This document shows positions 35,585 through 45,009 of a DNA stretch of 64,000 bases, piece by piece. This stretch comes from an uncultured Prevotella sp. (GTDB lineage Bacteria > Bacteroidota > Bacteroidia > Bacteroidales > Bacteroidaceae). The translations under genes were made by a program, and so were the position numbers. The stretch is from NCBI GenBank assembly GCA_934219025.1, contig CAKQDG010000004.1, positions 1-64,000 on the forward strand, written 5' to 3'. Every line of letters begins with the position of its first letter. Position 1 is the stretch's first letter. Under the pieces are notes generated by a model, which did not search any database, was not told where the DNA came from, and saw only the letters and a list, made by a program, of their open reading frames with translations.

Positions 35585-36223
35585 ATGAAAAAGTTAGAAT
35601 CATCTATAACAAACATGGTTGTTGTTCTTGTTGGTGTTGCGCTTATCACAGGTGCGATTCTTGCATATGTGAACAATATTACAACGGCTCCAATTCAGGC
35701 ACAGGCTGAGAAAACCCTTACTGACGGTATAAAGAAAGTAATGGGTGGAAGCGATGATATAAAGGTTGTAAGCAACGACACTGTAAAACAAGAGTTCAAA
35801 GGCAAACAGCTTGCGTATGTAATTCATGTAACTCAAGACAGCAAGGGAAACAATTTGGGAGCAGCCGTAGAGAGCTCATCTACCGGTTTCGGTGGAGAGT
35901 TGAAAGTGCTTGTCGGTTTTAATCCAAACGGAGATATTTTGGGCTATACAATTCTTCAGACAGCTGAAACTCCAGGTTTGGGAGCAAAGGCTCAAGACTG
36001 GTTTCAGAAAGACGGTAAAGGTAACATTATCGGTATGAATCCGTCGTCTGAGCTTACTGTAAGCAAGGATGGAGGAAAGGTAAATGCCATTACGGCAAGT
36101 ACAATAACCAGCCGTGCATTTCTTTTAGCCGTAAACAATGCCTATAAAGCTTATTCAAGCAAGAAGTGCAATACATCCGTTGATGCTGCGAGTGGCGCAA
36201 CCGAAGTAAATAAAAACAAATAA
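35585..36223 (+). CDS. rnfG: Rnf complex subunit G, FMN-binding
   Basis: A membrane-anchored periplasmic-side FMN subunit, 212 aa. It has a transmembrane segment at about 8-30 and an FMN_bind domain. Relatives carry FMN on a Thr in a D-x-x-SGAT-type site. At the usual position this protein has NAITASTITS (residues 167-176, Thr173), a degenerate form. A cleaner DAASGAT lies at the extreme C-terminus (200-206). It begins one base after rnfD and is followed by rnfE after 12 bp. Confidence 0.94.
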   Translation: MKKLESSITNMVVVLVGVALITGAILAYVNNITTAPIQAQAEKTLTDGIKKVMGGSDDIKVVSNDTVKQEFKGKQLAYVIHVTQDSKGNNLGAAVESSSTGFGGELKVLVGFNPNGDILGYTILQTAETPGLGAKAQDWFQKDGKGNIIGMNPSSELTVSKDGGKVNAITASTITSRAFLLAVNNAYKAYSSKKCNTSVDAASGATEVNKNK

Positions 36224-36235
36224 AAGAGTTGAACA

Positions 36236-36820
36236 ATGAATTACTTTAAAATATTATTAAATGGTATAGTAAAGGAAAACCCAACTTTCGTTCTCCTTTT
36301 AGGTATGTGTCCAACTTTGGCCACTACTACCTCTGCATTAAACGGTCTTTCGATGGGACTTGCAACAATGTTCGTACTTATTTGTTCGAACTTGGTGATT
36401 TCTCTTATAAAGAACCTCACTCCAGACATGGTGCGTATACCGGTTTTCGTTGTTGTCATTGCATCTTTCGTTACCATTCTCCAGATGATAATGCAAGCAT
36501 TTGTTCCTGCAATATATGCAACGTTAGGTTTATACATTCCACTTATCGTTGTGAACTGTATCATATTGGGACGTGCAGAGGCATTTGCATGTAAGAATGG
36601 TCCGGTAGAGAGTATTTTCGACGGTATAGGAATGGGTGCAGGTTTTTCGATAGCCTTGACTTTATTGGGAGCCGTCAGGGAGTTGCTTGGAGCAGGAGCA
36701 ATTTTTGGTGTAACATTACTTCCCGAAACATGCAATATGCTTCTCTTCATACTTCCTCCTGGAGCCTTTATAACCCTGGGTTACCTTATTGCAATAGTAA
36801 ATAAATTTAAGAAGGCATAA
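36236..36820 (+). CDS. rnfE: Rnf complex subunit E
   Basis: A 194-aa integral membrane subunit with six predicted transmembrane helices, homologous to RnfA. It has VLLLGMCPTLATTTSALNG near the N-terminus, where the conserved Cys is one of the ligands of the membrane iron-sulfur cluster, and VNCIILGRAEAFAC. It is 2 bp upstream of rnfA. Confidence 0.95.
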   Translation: MNYFKILLNGIVKENPTFVLLLGMCPTLATTTSALNGLSMGLATMFVLICSNLVISLIKNLTPDMVRIPVFVVVIASFVTILQMIMQAFVPAIYATLGLYIPLIVVNCIILGRAEAFACKNGPVESIFDGIGMGAGFSIALTLLGAVRELLGAGAIFGVTLLPETCNMLLFILPPGAFITLGYLIAIVNKFKKA

Positions 36821-36822
36821 TC

Positions 36823-37425
36823 ATGGAATATATTTTGATATTTATCTCAGCTATATTTGTAAACAATATAGTTCTGTCGCAGTTCTTGGGAATCTGTCCA
36901 TTTCTTGGAGTGTCCCAAAAAGTCAGTACATCATTAGGTATGGGTGCTGCCGTAGCATTCGTTCTAACCCTTGCTACGATAGTTACATACCTTGTACAGA
37001 CATTTATTCTTAATCCTTTCGGCTTACAGTATCTTCAGACGATTGCATTCATACTTGTCATTGCAGCATTGGTTCAGATGGTAGAAATCATATTGAAAAA
37101 AGTTTCTCCAGCCCTGTATCAGGCTCTTGGAATCTTTTTGCCGCTTATAACGACCAACTGTGCAGTGCTTGGTGTCGCAATACTTGTAATCCAGCGTGAC
37201 TACAGCTTGCTTCAGAGTGTTGTATATGCCTTCTCCACCGCTATAGGTTTTGGATTGGCACTTACGGTGTTTGCAGGTATAAGAGAGCAACTTGCTTATG
37301 TAAATATACCAAAAGGAATGAAAGGAATGTCGATAGTGCTTGTAACAGCCGGTCTGCTCAGTCTTGCCTTTATGGGCTTTTCAGGTGTTGACGGAGGTTT
37401 GAAAATACTTTTCGGTCTAAACTAA
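36823..37425 (+). CDS. rnfA: Rnf complex subunit A
   Basis: A 200-aa six-helix membrane subunit. It has NNIVLSQFLGICPFLGVS with the conserved Cys and TTNCAVLGVAILV. With RnfE it forms the transmembrane core and cluster site. It is the last gene of rnfBCDGEA, and a terminator follows. Confidence 0.96.
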   Translation: MEYILIFISAIFVNNIVLSQFLGICPFLGVSQKVSTSLGMGAAVAFVLTLATIVTYLVQTFILNPFGLQYLQTIAFILVIAALVQMVEIILKKVSPALYQALGIFLPLITTNCAVLGVAILVIQRDYSLLQSVVYAFSTAIGFGLALTVFAGIREQLAYVNIPKGMKGMSIVLVTAGLLSLAFMGFSGVDGGLKILFGLN

Positions 37426-37456
37426 AAACGGTTTAGTAACATACAGATTTTATGAA

Positions 37457-37491
37457 AGGGTTACGGCATCTTTGTCGTAGCCTTTTTTTGT
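37457..37491 (+). terminator. Terminator of the rnf operon
   Basis: Stem AAAGGGTTACG / CGTAGCCTTT with two G-T pairs and a 10-base loop, followed by a run of seven T. Confidence 0.8.
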
Positions 37492-37562
37492 GCATTTCAA
37501 TCAACATAACAGATTTTTATTAAAATAAACAGACTAAAATTTTATATTTGGATTTAAGTTAC

Positions 37563-37570
37563 TATATTTG
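37563..37570 (+). promoter_or_regulatory. galE promoter, -7 box
   Basis: TATATTTG, 20 bases before the ATG. The nearest TTTG upstream is only 12 bp away, so the -33 element is unclear. Confidence 0.5.
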
Positions 37571-37590
37571 CAGCACTAAATAAAAATAGT

Positions 37591-38631
37591 ATGAAAAATA
37601 TTATTCTCGTAACAGGTGGTACAGGTTTCATCGGGTCACACACGACTGTGGAACTTATTGAAAATGGGTATGATGTCGTTATTGTTGACAATCTCTCTAA
37701 TTCCAATGAGAATGTAATAGACGGAATAGAGAAGATAACAGGTGTCAGGCCATCGTTTGAAAAGGTGGATTGCTGCGATTATCAGGCAATGGAAAATGTA
37801 TTCAAGAAATACAAGGGCATCAAAGGTATAATACACTTTGCAGCAAGCAAGGCTGTGGGCGAAAGTGTAAAAATCCCCTTGAAGTATTACAGAAACAATA
37901 TAAACAGCCTCTTGAATATTCTTGAGTTAATGCCCAAATACGATGTAAAGGGAATTATCTTTTCTTCAAGTTGCACGGTTTATGGTCAGCCTTCGGCAGA
38001 AAACCTTCCTGTAACCGAAAAAGCTCCGTTGCAAAAGGCATTAAGTCCATATGGAAATACGAAGCAAGTAAACGAAGAAATAATACAAGACTTTATACAC
38101 AGTGGTGCACCGATAAAGTCCATCATATTGAGATATTTCAATCCGATAGGTTCTCATCCGTCAGCATTGATAGGAGAATTGCCAAATGGCGTTCCGATGA
38201 ATCTGATACCTTTTGTTACCCAAACGGCAATAGGTATTTGCGGTGAACTGAAAATCTTTGGCAATGATTACAATACGCCGGATGGAACCTGTATCCGTGA
38301 TTATATAGACATTATGGATCTTGCTTCGGCTCATGTCAAGGCAATAGAAAGAATACTGAATGAGACAAACACCGACAATGTTGAAATATTCAACATCGGA
38401 ACAGGACACGGCTTAAGTACGCTCCAGATTGTCGAAGGGTTTGAGAAGGCAACAGGTGTAAAGCTAAATTGGAAATATGCCCCACGTCGTGAAGGCGACA
38501 TAGAGAAAGTTTGGGCAGATCCACATAAGGCAAACACCGTTTTGGGATGGAAAGCAACAAGAAGTATCGAAGATACACTCCGTTCCGCATGGAAATGGCA
38601 ACAAAAGCTACGTGCCGACGGGATACAGTGA
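37591..38631 (+). CDS. galE: UDP-glucose 4-epimerase
   Basis: Interconverts UDP-glucose and UDP-galactose, for galactose use and surface glycans. The 346-aa extended SDR has the NAD loop GGTGFIGSHTTVELIENG, the catalytic Ser/Thr region FSSSCTVYG, SPYGNTK with Tyr and Lys, and RDYIDIMDLA. It stands alone with its own promoter and a terminator after it. Confidence 0.95.
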   Translation: MKNIILVTGGTGFIGSHTTVELIENGYDVVIVDNLSNSNENVIDGIEKITGVRPSFEKVDCCDYQAMENVFKKYKGIKGIIHFAASKAVGESVKIPLKYYRNNINSLLNILELMPKYDVKGIIFSSSCTVYGQPSAENLPVTEKAPLQKALSPYGNTKQVNEEIIQDFIHSGAPIKSIILRYFNPIGSHPSALIGELPNGVPMNLIPFVTQTAIGICGELKIFGNDYNTPDGTCIRDYIDIMDLASAHVKAIERILNETNTDNVEIFNIGTGHGLSTLQIVEGFEKATGVKLNWKYAPRREGDIEKVWADPHKANTVLGWKATRSIEDTLRSAWKWQQKLRADGIQ

Positions 38632-38667
38632 TTTTTATAATTATTAAGCTAAGGTAAAAAGATAAAC

Positions 38668-38743
38668 ACATGTTCAATTTGACATGTGGTATTTGTGTTT
38701 GTGTTGTTATTATCCTCCGATGTGATATCGGGGGATAATTTTT
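38668..38743 (+). terminator. Two stacked hairpins after galE
   Basis: First an inverted repeat CACATGT / ACATGTG (38668-38689). Then a 13-bp stem ATTATCCTCCGAT / ATCGGGGGATAAT (38709-38739, one G-T pair) running into TTTTT. The second is a proper terminator. The first has no T-run. Confidence 0.75.
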
Positions 38744-38836
38744 AGGAAAAATGTAATGAGATAGAATCCTTACTTGTAATTGCTTTAAATCCCACACCAA
38801 GAGTAACATACTAAACTTCAATATAAAAACCCAAAT

Positions 38837-39250
38837 ATGAATGTTGATAAAATAAAAGAAATAATAGAAAAGAAACCAAACCTTTCAACGGCACTCGGTA
38901 TGCACTTCATCTCTACACCAGATGATGACATATGTATGGCTACAATGAAAGTTGATGAAAGAAACCGCCAGCCATTTGGCTTTCTCAGCGGTGGAGCTTC
39001 ACTTGCCCTTGCCGAGAACGTGGCTGGAGTCGGTTCCACAGCCTTGTGTCCAGGTAAGATTTGCGTGGGGGTAAGCGTCAGTGGCGATCATGTGAAAGCA
39101 GTTGAAGAAGGAGATACAGTTACAGCCCTTGCGCACCTTGTGAGCAAAGGCAGAAAACTTCATGTTTGGGATGTTCAGATAACCAATTCCAATGGAGAGC
39201 TTATATCCACCGTGCATGTAACAAACTATATCATTACTCCAAAGAAGTAG
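38837..39250 (+). CDS. menI: Hotdog-fold thioesterase, probable DHNA-CoA thioesterase
   Basis: A 137-aa PaaI-type thioesterase. It has NRQPFGFLSGGASLALAENVAG with the catalytic Glu and Gln regions and a hotdog helix, then VSGDHVKAVEEGDTV. As the first gene of a menaquinone operon it probably releases CoA from 1,4-dihydroxy-2-naphthoyl-CoA (inference from context). The menF start follows its stop directly. Confidence 0.82.
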   Translation: MNVDKIKEIIEKKPNLSTALGMHFISTPDDDICMATMKVDERNRQPFGFLSGGASLALAENVAGVGSTALCPGKICVGVSVSGDHVKAVEEGDTVTALAHLVSKGRKLHVWDVQITNSNGELISTVHVTNYIITPKK

Positions 39251-40291
39251 ATGAGAGATAATTATGCCATTTTCCGTTATCCGGATACAGAGGAATGTTA
39301 TATCCTGCAATGCAACAATGAAGATTTGGTTGTGGCAGACACGTACCTTTCTATAGACAATATAGAAGGCTTTGTCTTCGCTCCGTTTCATATCAGTAAA
39401 TCCACTCCGGTAATAATTATAAAGAACAGTACACCTGAAAAAATACATTTGCCAGAACTGAGAAAGACAGAGCACGTTGCAGCAGATGAAAAAAGCAGCA
39501 AGCAACAGTATTCTGCCGATTTCAGGAAATTCTATGATTTCGTGGATAAAGGACATGCCGGAAAGGTAGTACTCGCCCGTAGTTCAACACAGATAACCGA
39601 TGAACCATTAGACGCAATGGCAATGTTCACAGAGGCATGCAGGAACAATCCGCATGCATTTACTGCTCTGGTGCATAATTCTGTTTCCGGTACATGGCTA
39701 ATGTCTACACCGGAAATTCTTTTGGAGCATATTGGAAATGACTACCATACAATGGCTCTTGCCGGTACAATGCTTACTTCTTCTCTTGAAAGCGGAATGT
39801 GCTGGAGTGATAAAAACATAGAAGAACAAAAATATGTTGCCGATTATATCCGCAATGCTATAAAACCATATTCTAATGATATAATCGAGAAAGGCCCGTA
39901 CACCAGTCGCTCCGGCAATGTGTCGCATCTGCGTACAGACTTTCTTTTCCGTTCTGGAAAAAAAGAAAAAAGTATAGGTGAGATAGTTTCACGGCTTCAT
40001 CCCACACCAGCAGTGTGTGGCCTCCCCGTATCGGAATGTGAAACATTTATTATGGAAGTAGAATCATGCGAAAGGGAATATTATAGCGGATTTTGCGGCG
40101 TCGTTACAAATCAAACGGCTGCGCGTCTCTATGTAACCTTGCGCTGCATGAAGATAAATGGTAACGAGCTTACCCTTTATGCTGGAGGTGGAATACTGAG
40201 GGGCAGCAAACTCGAGGAAGAATGGAATGAGACAATAAACAAAATGCAGGCAATGAAGAATTGCATAATAAAAGAAGTGAAAGATGTATAG
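39251..40291 (+). CDS. menF: Isochorismate synthase
   Basis: Turns chorismate into isochorismate, the first step of menaquinone synthesis. The 346-aa enzyme is of the chorismate-utilising fold. It has GTWLMSTPEILLEH, LAGTML, the NVSHLRTDF segment, LHPTPAVCGLPVSECETF, and CEREYYSGFCGVV. The N-terminal part is short for the family, as is usual in Bacteroidota. It overlaps menD by 8 bp. Confidence 0.93.
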   Translation: MRDNYAIFRYPDTEECYILQCNNEDLVVADTYLSIDNIEGFVFAPFHISKSTPVIIIKNSTPEKIHLPELRKTEHVAADEKSSKQQYSADFRKFYDFVDKGHAGKVVLARSSTQITDEPLDAMAMFTEACRNNPHAFTALVHNSVSGTWLMSTPEILLEHIGNDYHTMALAGTMLTSSLESGMCWSDKNIEEQKYVADYIRNAIKPYSNDIIEKGPYTSRSGNVSHLRTDFLFRSGKKEKSIGEIVSRLHPTPAVCGLPVSECETFIMEVESCEREYYSGFCGVVTNQTAARLYVTLRCMKINGNELTLYAGGGILRGSKLEEEWNETINKMQAMKNCIIKEVKDV

Positions 40292-41966
40292 TGATAAACC
40301 GACGGTAAATCTTCTGACAGCCTTGATGATTGAAAAAGGAGTAAGAAAGGTTGTTGTATGCCCGGGGTCAAGAAACATTCCGCTCGTGCATAACTTCTCC
40401 GAAAATCCATGTATCGAGTGCTATCCTGTTACAGATGAGCGTAGTGCAGCGTTTTACGCATTAGGCTTGTCGCTTGCAACAAATGCCCCCGTAGCGGTAT
40501 GTGTTACTTCAGGCTCTGCTGTATTGAATACAGCCCCGGCAGTAGCCGAAGCATATTATCGCCATATTCCGCTCGTTGTCATATCAGCCGACAGACCGAT
40601 GGAATGGATAGACAGACAAGATGGACAGACAATACGTCAGAATAATATATTGTCAGGAATAGTAAGACATCAGTCAGACATACCCGATTGTTCTGTTGAA
40701 GATGCCTCTGCAATGAGTTTTGCATCACTTTCGCTGAACAAATGTCTAAACGGATGTATTGGCAGAAATTCTGGGCCGGCACATATAAACATTCAGCTTG
40801 AAGAACCATTGTTCAATTTCACAACAGACCAACTTCTGGCGAATACGAATATCCTGCCGGTAAGTAATGAAACAGAAGAGGTAAGCACCGCGTGTGAGAG
40901 CGTTATCAACAGTTTCATTACTTCAAGGAACAAACTGATAGTAATGGGTCAGATAAATAAGTCTGATGATGAGTTGGACCAGATTTTACGTAGTCTGAAA
41001 GAACACTATATTGTTCTCTGTGAGCCGCTTTCTTCAAAATATGCAGATCCATTTGAATGTGCACTGCCCTTTATTTCTGAAACATTCGAAAATACAGTCG
41101 TAGATACCGTCATTTCGGTAGGCGGCAACATTGTGAGCAAAGGTCTTAAAAAGGCACTCCGTCAGGCAAAAATAAAAAAACTGTTTGAAGTTAGCAGGTT
41201 TGGTGAGCCACATGCCACATTCCTTCGTCAGACAGCAATTGTAGAATGTGATGAAAAACTGTTTCTTGCAGCTTTGCTGAAGAAGACTATTGAAGAACAG
41301 ACTGCTGTTGCCCCTATTGCAGAGCAGTTAATCCCAGTGTTGTCGCATGTGGCAGAACATACAGATACTTTCTGCCCGGACTATTCGCAGCTGATGGCGG
41401 TAAAAGAACTTGAAACATCACTTGAAGACATGGAGTATGATTTTGAGATGCATTATGCCAACAGTATGGCTGTCAGACTCGGATGCCTTCTTTCCTCGCG
41501 CCGTTATATATGGTGCAACCGTGGAGTAAATGGCATCGAGGGAAGCCTTTCAACAGCGGCTGGCTTTTCATTAGGCGTGGATTCTAAAGTGTTCTGCGTT
41601 ATTGGCGACTTGAGCTTTTTCTACGACCAAAACGCTTTGTGGAACAATATGTTGCGTGGTAACCTTCGTGTTATGCTGTTGAACAATGGGGGCGGATGCA
41701 TTTTCCGTCGTTTGAAAGGACTGGAAATGAATGAAGATGAAAGAGAATTCATTACGGGAGAACACCATGTCAATGCGCGTGGAATATGCGAACAGAATGA
41801 TATAGGATACCTTTCTTCCCACAATGAAGAAGAATTCCATACAGCGCTTGTGCATTTCCTTACAGAGGAAACTTCACGTCCGATAGTATTCGAAGTTTTC
41901 ACCGACCCTGATACAGACATCCGGACGCTTGACCAACTTGACACATTTGTTAAAGAAAATATATAG
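40284..41966 (+). CDS. menD: SEPHCHC synthase (MenD)
   Basis: A thiamine-diphosphate enzyme that joins 2-oxoglutarate to isochorismate. The 560-aa protein starts MYSDKPTVNLLTALMIEKG. It has PGSRNIPLVH, a catalytic Glu in YPVTDERSAAF, and a ThDP motif beginning GDLSFFYDQNALWNN and closing near LLNNGGGCIF. It overlaps menF by 8 bp and is followed by menB after 9 bp, so translation is probably coupled. Confidence 0.96.
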   Translation: MYSDKPTVNLLTALMIEKGVRKVVVCPGSRNIPLVHNFSENPCIECYPVTDERSAAFYALGLSLATNAPVAVCVTSGSAVLNTAPAVAEAYYRHIPLVVISADRPMEWIDRQDGQTIRQNNILSGIVRHQSDIPDCSVEDASAMSFASLSLNKCLNGCIGRNSGPAHINIQLEEPLFNFTTDQLLANTNILPVSNETEEVSTACESVINSFITSRNKLIVMGQINKSDDELDQILRSLKEHYIVLCEPLSSKYADPFECALPFISETFENTVVDTVISVGGNIVSKGLKKALRQAKIKKLFEVSRFGEPHATFLRQTAIVECDEKLFLAALLKKTIEEQTAVAPIAEQLIPVLSHVAEHTDTFCPDYSQLMAVKELETSLEDMEYDFEMHYANSMAVRLGCLLSSRRYIWCNRGVNGIEGSLSTAAGFSLGVDSKVFCVIGDLSFFYDQNALWNNMLRGNLRVMLLNNGGGCIFRRLKGLEMNEDEREFITGEHHVNARGICEQNDIGYLSSHNEEEFHTALVHFLTEETSRPIVFEVFTDPDTDIRTLDQLDTFVKENI

Positions 41967-41975
41967 GAAAATACA

Positions 41976-42803
41976 ATGAACAATAGAAAATGGACAAAGA
42001 TTGAAGGCTATGACTTCAAGGAAATACTGTTTGAAGAATGTGAGGGCGTTGCCAAGATAACAATCAACCGCCCCCGTTACCGCAATGCGTTTACACCGCT
42101 CACCACGCATGAAATGAGCGTTGCCTTCTCCCACTGTCGTGAGGCACAGAACATAAGTGTTGTGATTCTTACAGGAGCTGGCGACAAGGCATTCTGTTCA
42201 GGTGGCGATATGCATGTAAAGGGACGCGGCGGTTATGTAGGCAACGACGGAGTACCGCGTCTTAATGTGCTTGATGTGCAAAAACAAATACGTTCCTTGC
42301 CGAAACCTGTAATTGCCATGGTGAATGGATATGCCATCGGCGGAGGACACGTGCTCCATTTGATGTGCGACCTTACGATAGCAAGCGAGAATGCTATATT
42401 CGGGCAGACAGGCCCTAAGGTAGGCTCTTTCGATGCCGGGTTCGGGGCTTCATATCTTGCCAGAATAGTAGGACAGAAAAAGGCTCGTGAGATATGGTTT
42501 CTTTGTCGCCAATATTCAGCAGCAGAAGCTGAAAGAATGGGAATGGTAAACAAAGTGGTGCCGTTTGACAAACTTGAAGATGAGTGTATGGAGTGGGCAC
42601 ACACCATGATGGAGCGCAGTCCGCTTGCTCTTCGTATGATAAAGGCAGGACTTAATGCCGAGCTTGATGGACAGGCAGGAATACAGGAACTTGCCGGTGA
42701 TGCAACCATGCTTTATTATTTTCTCGACGAAGCTCAAGAGGGTGGCAAGGCATTCCTCGAAAAGCGTAAACCTGACTTCGGCAAATATCCCAAGCTTCCG
42801 TAA
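41976..42803 (+). CDS. menB: 1,4-dihydroxy-2-naphthoyl-CoA synthase
   Basis: A crotonase-fold enzyme that closes the second ring of the naphthoquinone. The 275-aa protein has the oxyanion parts [17 protein letters not shown] and [21 protein letters not shown], and [21 protein letters not shown]. It is followed by menC after 18 bp. Confidence 0.97.
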   Translation: MNNRKWTKIEGYDFKEILFEECEGVAKITINRPRYRNAFTPLTTHEMSVAFSHCREAQNISVVILTGAGDKAFCSGGDMHVKGRGGYVGNDGVPRLNVLDVQKQIRSLPKPVIAMVNGYAIGGGHVLHLMCDLTIASENAIFGQTGPKVGSFDAGFGASYLARIVGQKKAREIWFLCRQYSAAEAERMGMVNKVVPFDKLEDECMEWAHTMMERSPLALRMIKAGLNAELDGQAGIQELAGDATMLYYFLDEAQEGGKAFLEKRKPDFGKYPKLP

Positions 42804-42821
42804 CCCAATATTAAGATTGAT

Positions 42822-43841
42822 ATGTTCAAGACAAAAATATCTAAACATACGCTCCACTTTAAGAATCCTGCCGGCACATCTCGCGGCATTTACACCACAC
42901 GCGATATATGGCTCGTCAGGATCACGGATACAACGACAGGAAAGGAGGGGGTGGGGGAGTGCGCTCCCTTGCCTGACCTCAGTTGTGATGCATCTTCCGG
43001 TTATGAAGACAATCTCCGTCAGTTGTGTAGCGTCTTTGAATCTACAGGAGAGATTAACCGAGATCTATTGCGTCCGTATCCGTCAATACTTTTCGGCTTG
43101 GAAACGGCTAAGCTTAATCTTGAGCGTGGCAAATTCCTGTTTGACACCCTTTTTTCTCATGGCAAGGCCGGCATTCCCATAAACGGACTTGTTTGGATGG
43201 GAAGTTTCGATGAGATGCGTCAGCGAATGGAAGATAAAATAGAACAAGGGTTCAAGTGTGTGAAACTAAAGATTGGCGCCATTGATTTTGAGAGTGAGCT
43301 GCAACTTGTCCGTTCCATCCGCAAGCGTTTTTCAAAGGAAGTTATCGAGTTGCGTGTTGATGCCAACGGAGGTTTTTCTTATAAAGATGCTCTGCAAAAA
43401 CTTGAGAAACTGTCGCATTTCGATATCCATTCCATCGAACAACCGATACGTCAGCACCAATGGCGGGAGATGGCACAGCTCTGCCAGTCCACACCGATAC
43501 CTGTTGCACTCGACGAAGAACTTATCGGTGTAAATATAGCGGGAATGAAAGAAGAACTAATCGACAGGATACGGCCACAATACCTTGTACTCAAGCCATC
43601 GCTCCATGGAGGAATAAGCGGAACGTCAGAATGGATAGAGTTATGTCGCAGACATGACATTGGCAGTTGGATAACCAGTGCTCTTGAAGGTAGCATTGGG
43701 CTCGCAGCCATTGCCCAGTATGCTTCCTTTGTATATGGCGATAACATTCAGTTTGCCCAAGGCTTGGGCACTGGAGCACTTTATACTGATAATTTTCCTG
43801 CCCAAACAGAGGTTCGATGTAATGAAATATGGATGAAATGA
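42822..43841 (+). CDS. menC: o-succinylbenzoate synthase
   Basis: An enolase-superfamily dehydratase of 339 aa. It has the KxK motif in CVKLKIGAIDFE, metal ligands Asp in LRVDANGGF, Glu in SIEQPI and Asp in ALDEELIG, and a second Lys in VLKPSLHGG. It makes o-succinylbenzoate from SHCHC. It sits between menB and menE, 46 bp before menE. Confidence 0.94.
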   Translation: MFKTKISKHTLHFKNPAGTSRGIYTTRDIWLVRITDTTTGKEGVGECAPLPDLSCDASSGYEDNLRQLCSVFESTGEINRDLLRPYPSILFGLETAKLNLERGKFLFDTLFSHGKAGIPINGLVWMGSFDEMRQRMEDKIEQGFKCVKLKIGAIDFESELQLVRSIRKRFSKEVIELRVDANGGFSYKDALQKLEKLSHFDIHSIEQPIRQHQWREMAQLCQSTPIPVALDEELIGVNIAGMKEELIDRIRPQYLVLKPSLHGGISGTSEWIELCRRHDIGSWITSALEGSIGLAAIAQYASFVYGDNIQFAQGLGTGALYTDNFPAQTEVRCNEIWMK

Positions 43842-43887
43842 AGTTGCTTTTGTTATTCTTCTAATTTAGATAAATCACTGAGGATAA

Positions 43888-44952
43888 ATGACTTTACACG
43901 AATTCCTTGAAGAATGGAATGATTCTTCGCCTTCTCTTCTGGTCCATACAAGTGGTTCCACTGGAACGCCTAAGCCGATGAGAGTGGAAAAAAGTAGAAT
44001 GATGGCCAGTGCACGTCTTACATGCCACTTTCTCGGTTTGAACAAAAACGATTCAGCCCTTCTGTGTATGCCCTTGGATTATATAGCCGGAAAGATGGTT
44101 GTGGTGCGTAGCATCGTGAGCGGAATGCGCCTAATAAGCGTTGTCCCGTCGTCTCATCCATTGAGAGGCTTGAAAGAACAGCCCACGTTTGCGGCAATGG
44201 TGCCGATGCAAGTTTATTCCACTTTGCAGAATGCTGACGAGGCGTTGATGCTTGCCAATATAAAAAATCTTATAATCGGTGGAGGAGCAATCGACCATAA
44301 GTTGGAAAGAAAGCTAAAAGACTTTCCCAATGCCGTTTGGAGCACATATGGCATGACCGAGACCCTTTCGCATATTGCCCTGCGTAGATTGAACGGAACC
44401 GAAGCTTCTCGCTATTACATGCCATTCGACAATGTGTATCTGTCGCAGTCATCAGATGGTTGCCTGTGTATAAAAGCCCCGGAAGTATGTCCGGTTGAAC
44501 TCCACACCAATGATATTGTGGAGTTTCATCCTGATGGGCGGCGTTTCGTCGTAATTGGAAGAAAAGACAACGTTATAGATACAGGCGGTATAAAAGTCCA
44601 TGCAGAAGAAGTGGAGGAGATAATCCGTCCATTTCTGAACAGAGATTTTGCAATAAGCAAGAAGTCAGACCCGATGTTTGGTGAGATGATAGTCTTGTTG
44701 ATTTCATTTCCCGAAATCTTTCGTAATTCGGAAACGGCAAACTCTCCGATGCTTAATCTGCAAAATCTTGATGCAGATAAATACAGAGCTGCCTACGGGG
44801 AAATCTGTATGATAATAGAAAAATATGAGAAAGTTCTTCCGCGCTATTGGCAACCTCGTGAGATATACCTCACGGCATCAATTCCGCATACTGCTACAGG
44901 AAAGATTGCCCGAGGCAGAATAATTTCTGATATAAGTGAGGCATCTGAATAA
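43888..44952 (+). CDS. menE: o-succinylbenzoate--CoA ligase
   Basis: An adenylate-forming ligase of 354 aa, shorter than the usual 450-480 aa of enterobacterial MenE because the N-terminal part is reduced. It keeps VHTSGSTGTPKPM, STYGMTETLSHIALR, GRKDNVIDTGGIKVHAEE and the C-terminal TGKIARG with the catalytic Lys. It is the last gene of the menaquinone operon. No menA or menH is in the window. Confidence 0.92.
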   Translation: MTLHEFLEEWNDSSPSLLVHTSGSTGTPKPMRVEKSRMMASARLTCHFLGLNKNDSALLCMPLDYIAGKMVVVRSIVSGMRLISVVPSSHPLRGLKEQPTFAAMVPMQVYSTLQNADEALMLANIKNLIIGGGAIDHKLERKLKDFPNAVWSTYGMTETLSHIALRRLNGTEASRYYMPFDNVYLSQSSDGCLCIKAPEVCPVELHTNDIVEFHPDGRRFVVIGRKDNVIDTGGIKVHAEEVEEIIRPFLNRDFAISKKSDPMFGEMIVLLISFPEIFRNSETANSPMLNLQNLDADKYRAAYGEICMIIEKYEKVLPRYWQPREIYLTASIPHTATGKIARGRIISDISEASE

Positions 44953-44979
44953 TATGGAAATTACCATATAGTCAGATGC
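44941..44979 (+). terminator. Nested hairpin overlapping the menE stop codon
   Basis: Outer stem GCATCTGA / TCAGATGC (44941-44948, 44972-44979) and inner stem ATATGG / CCATAT. The outer left arm lies in the last menE codons. There is no T-run. It sits between convergent menE and ettA. Confidence 0.5.
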
Positions 44980-45009
44980 CCACTATGAAAGATAATTAAA
45001 TCTTGCCGC

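Noticed and set aside
43888-44952. menE as a truncated pseudogene because it is about 100 aa short
   Set aside because: All adenylation motifs and the catalytic Lys are present, and short MenE proteins are usual in Bacteroidota.
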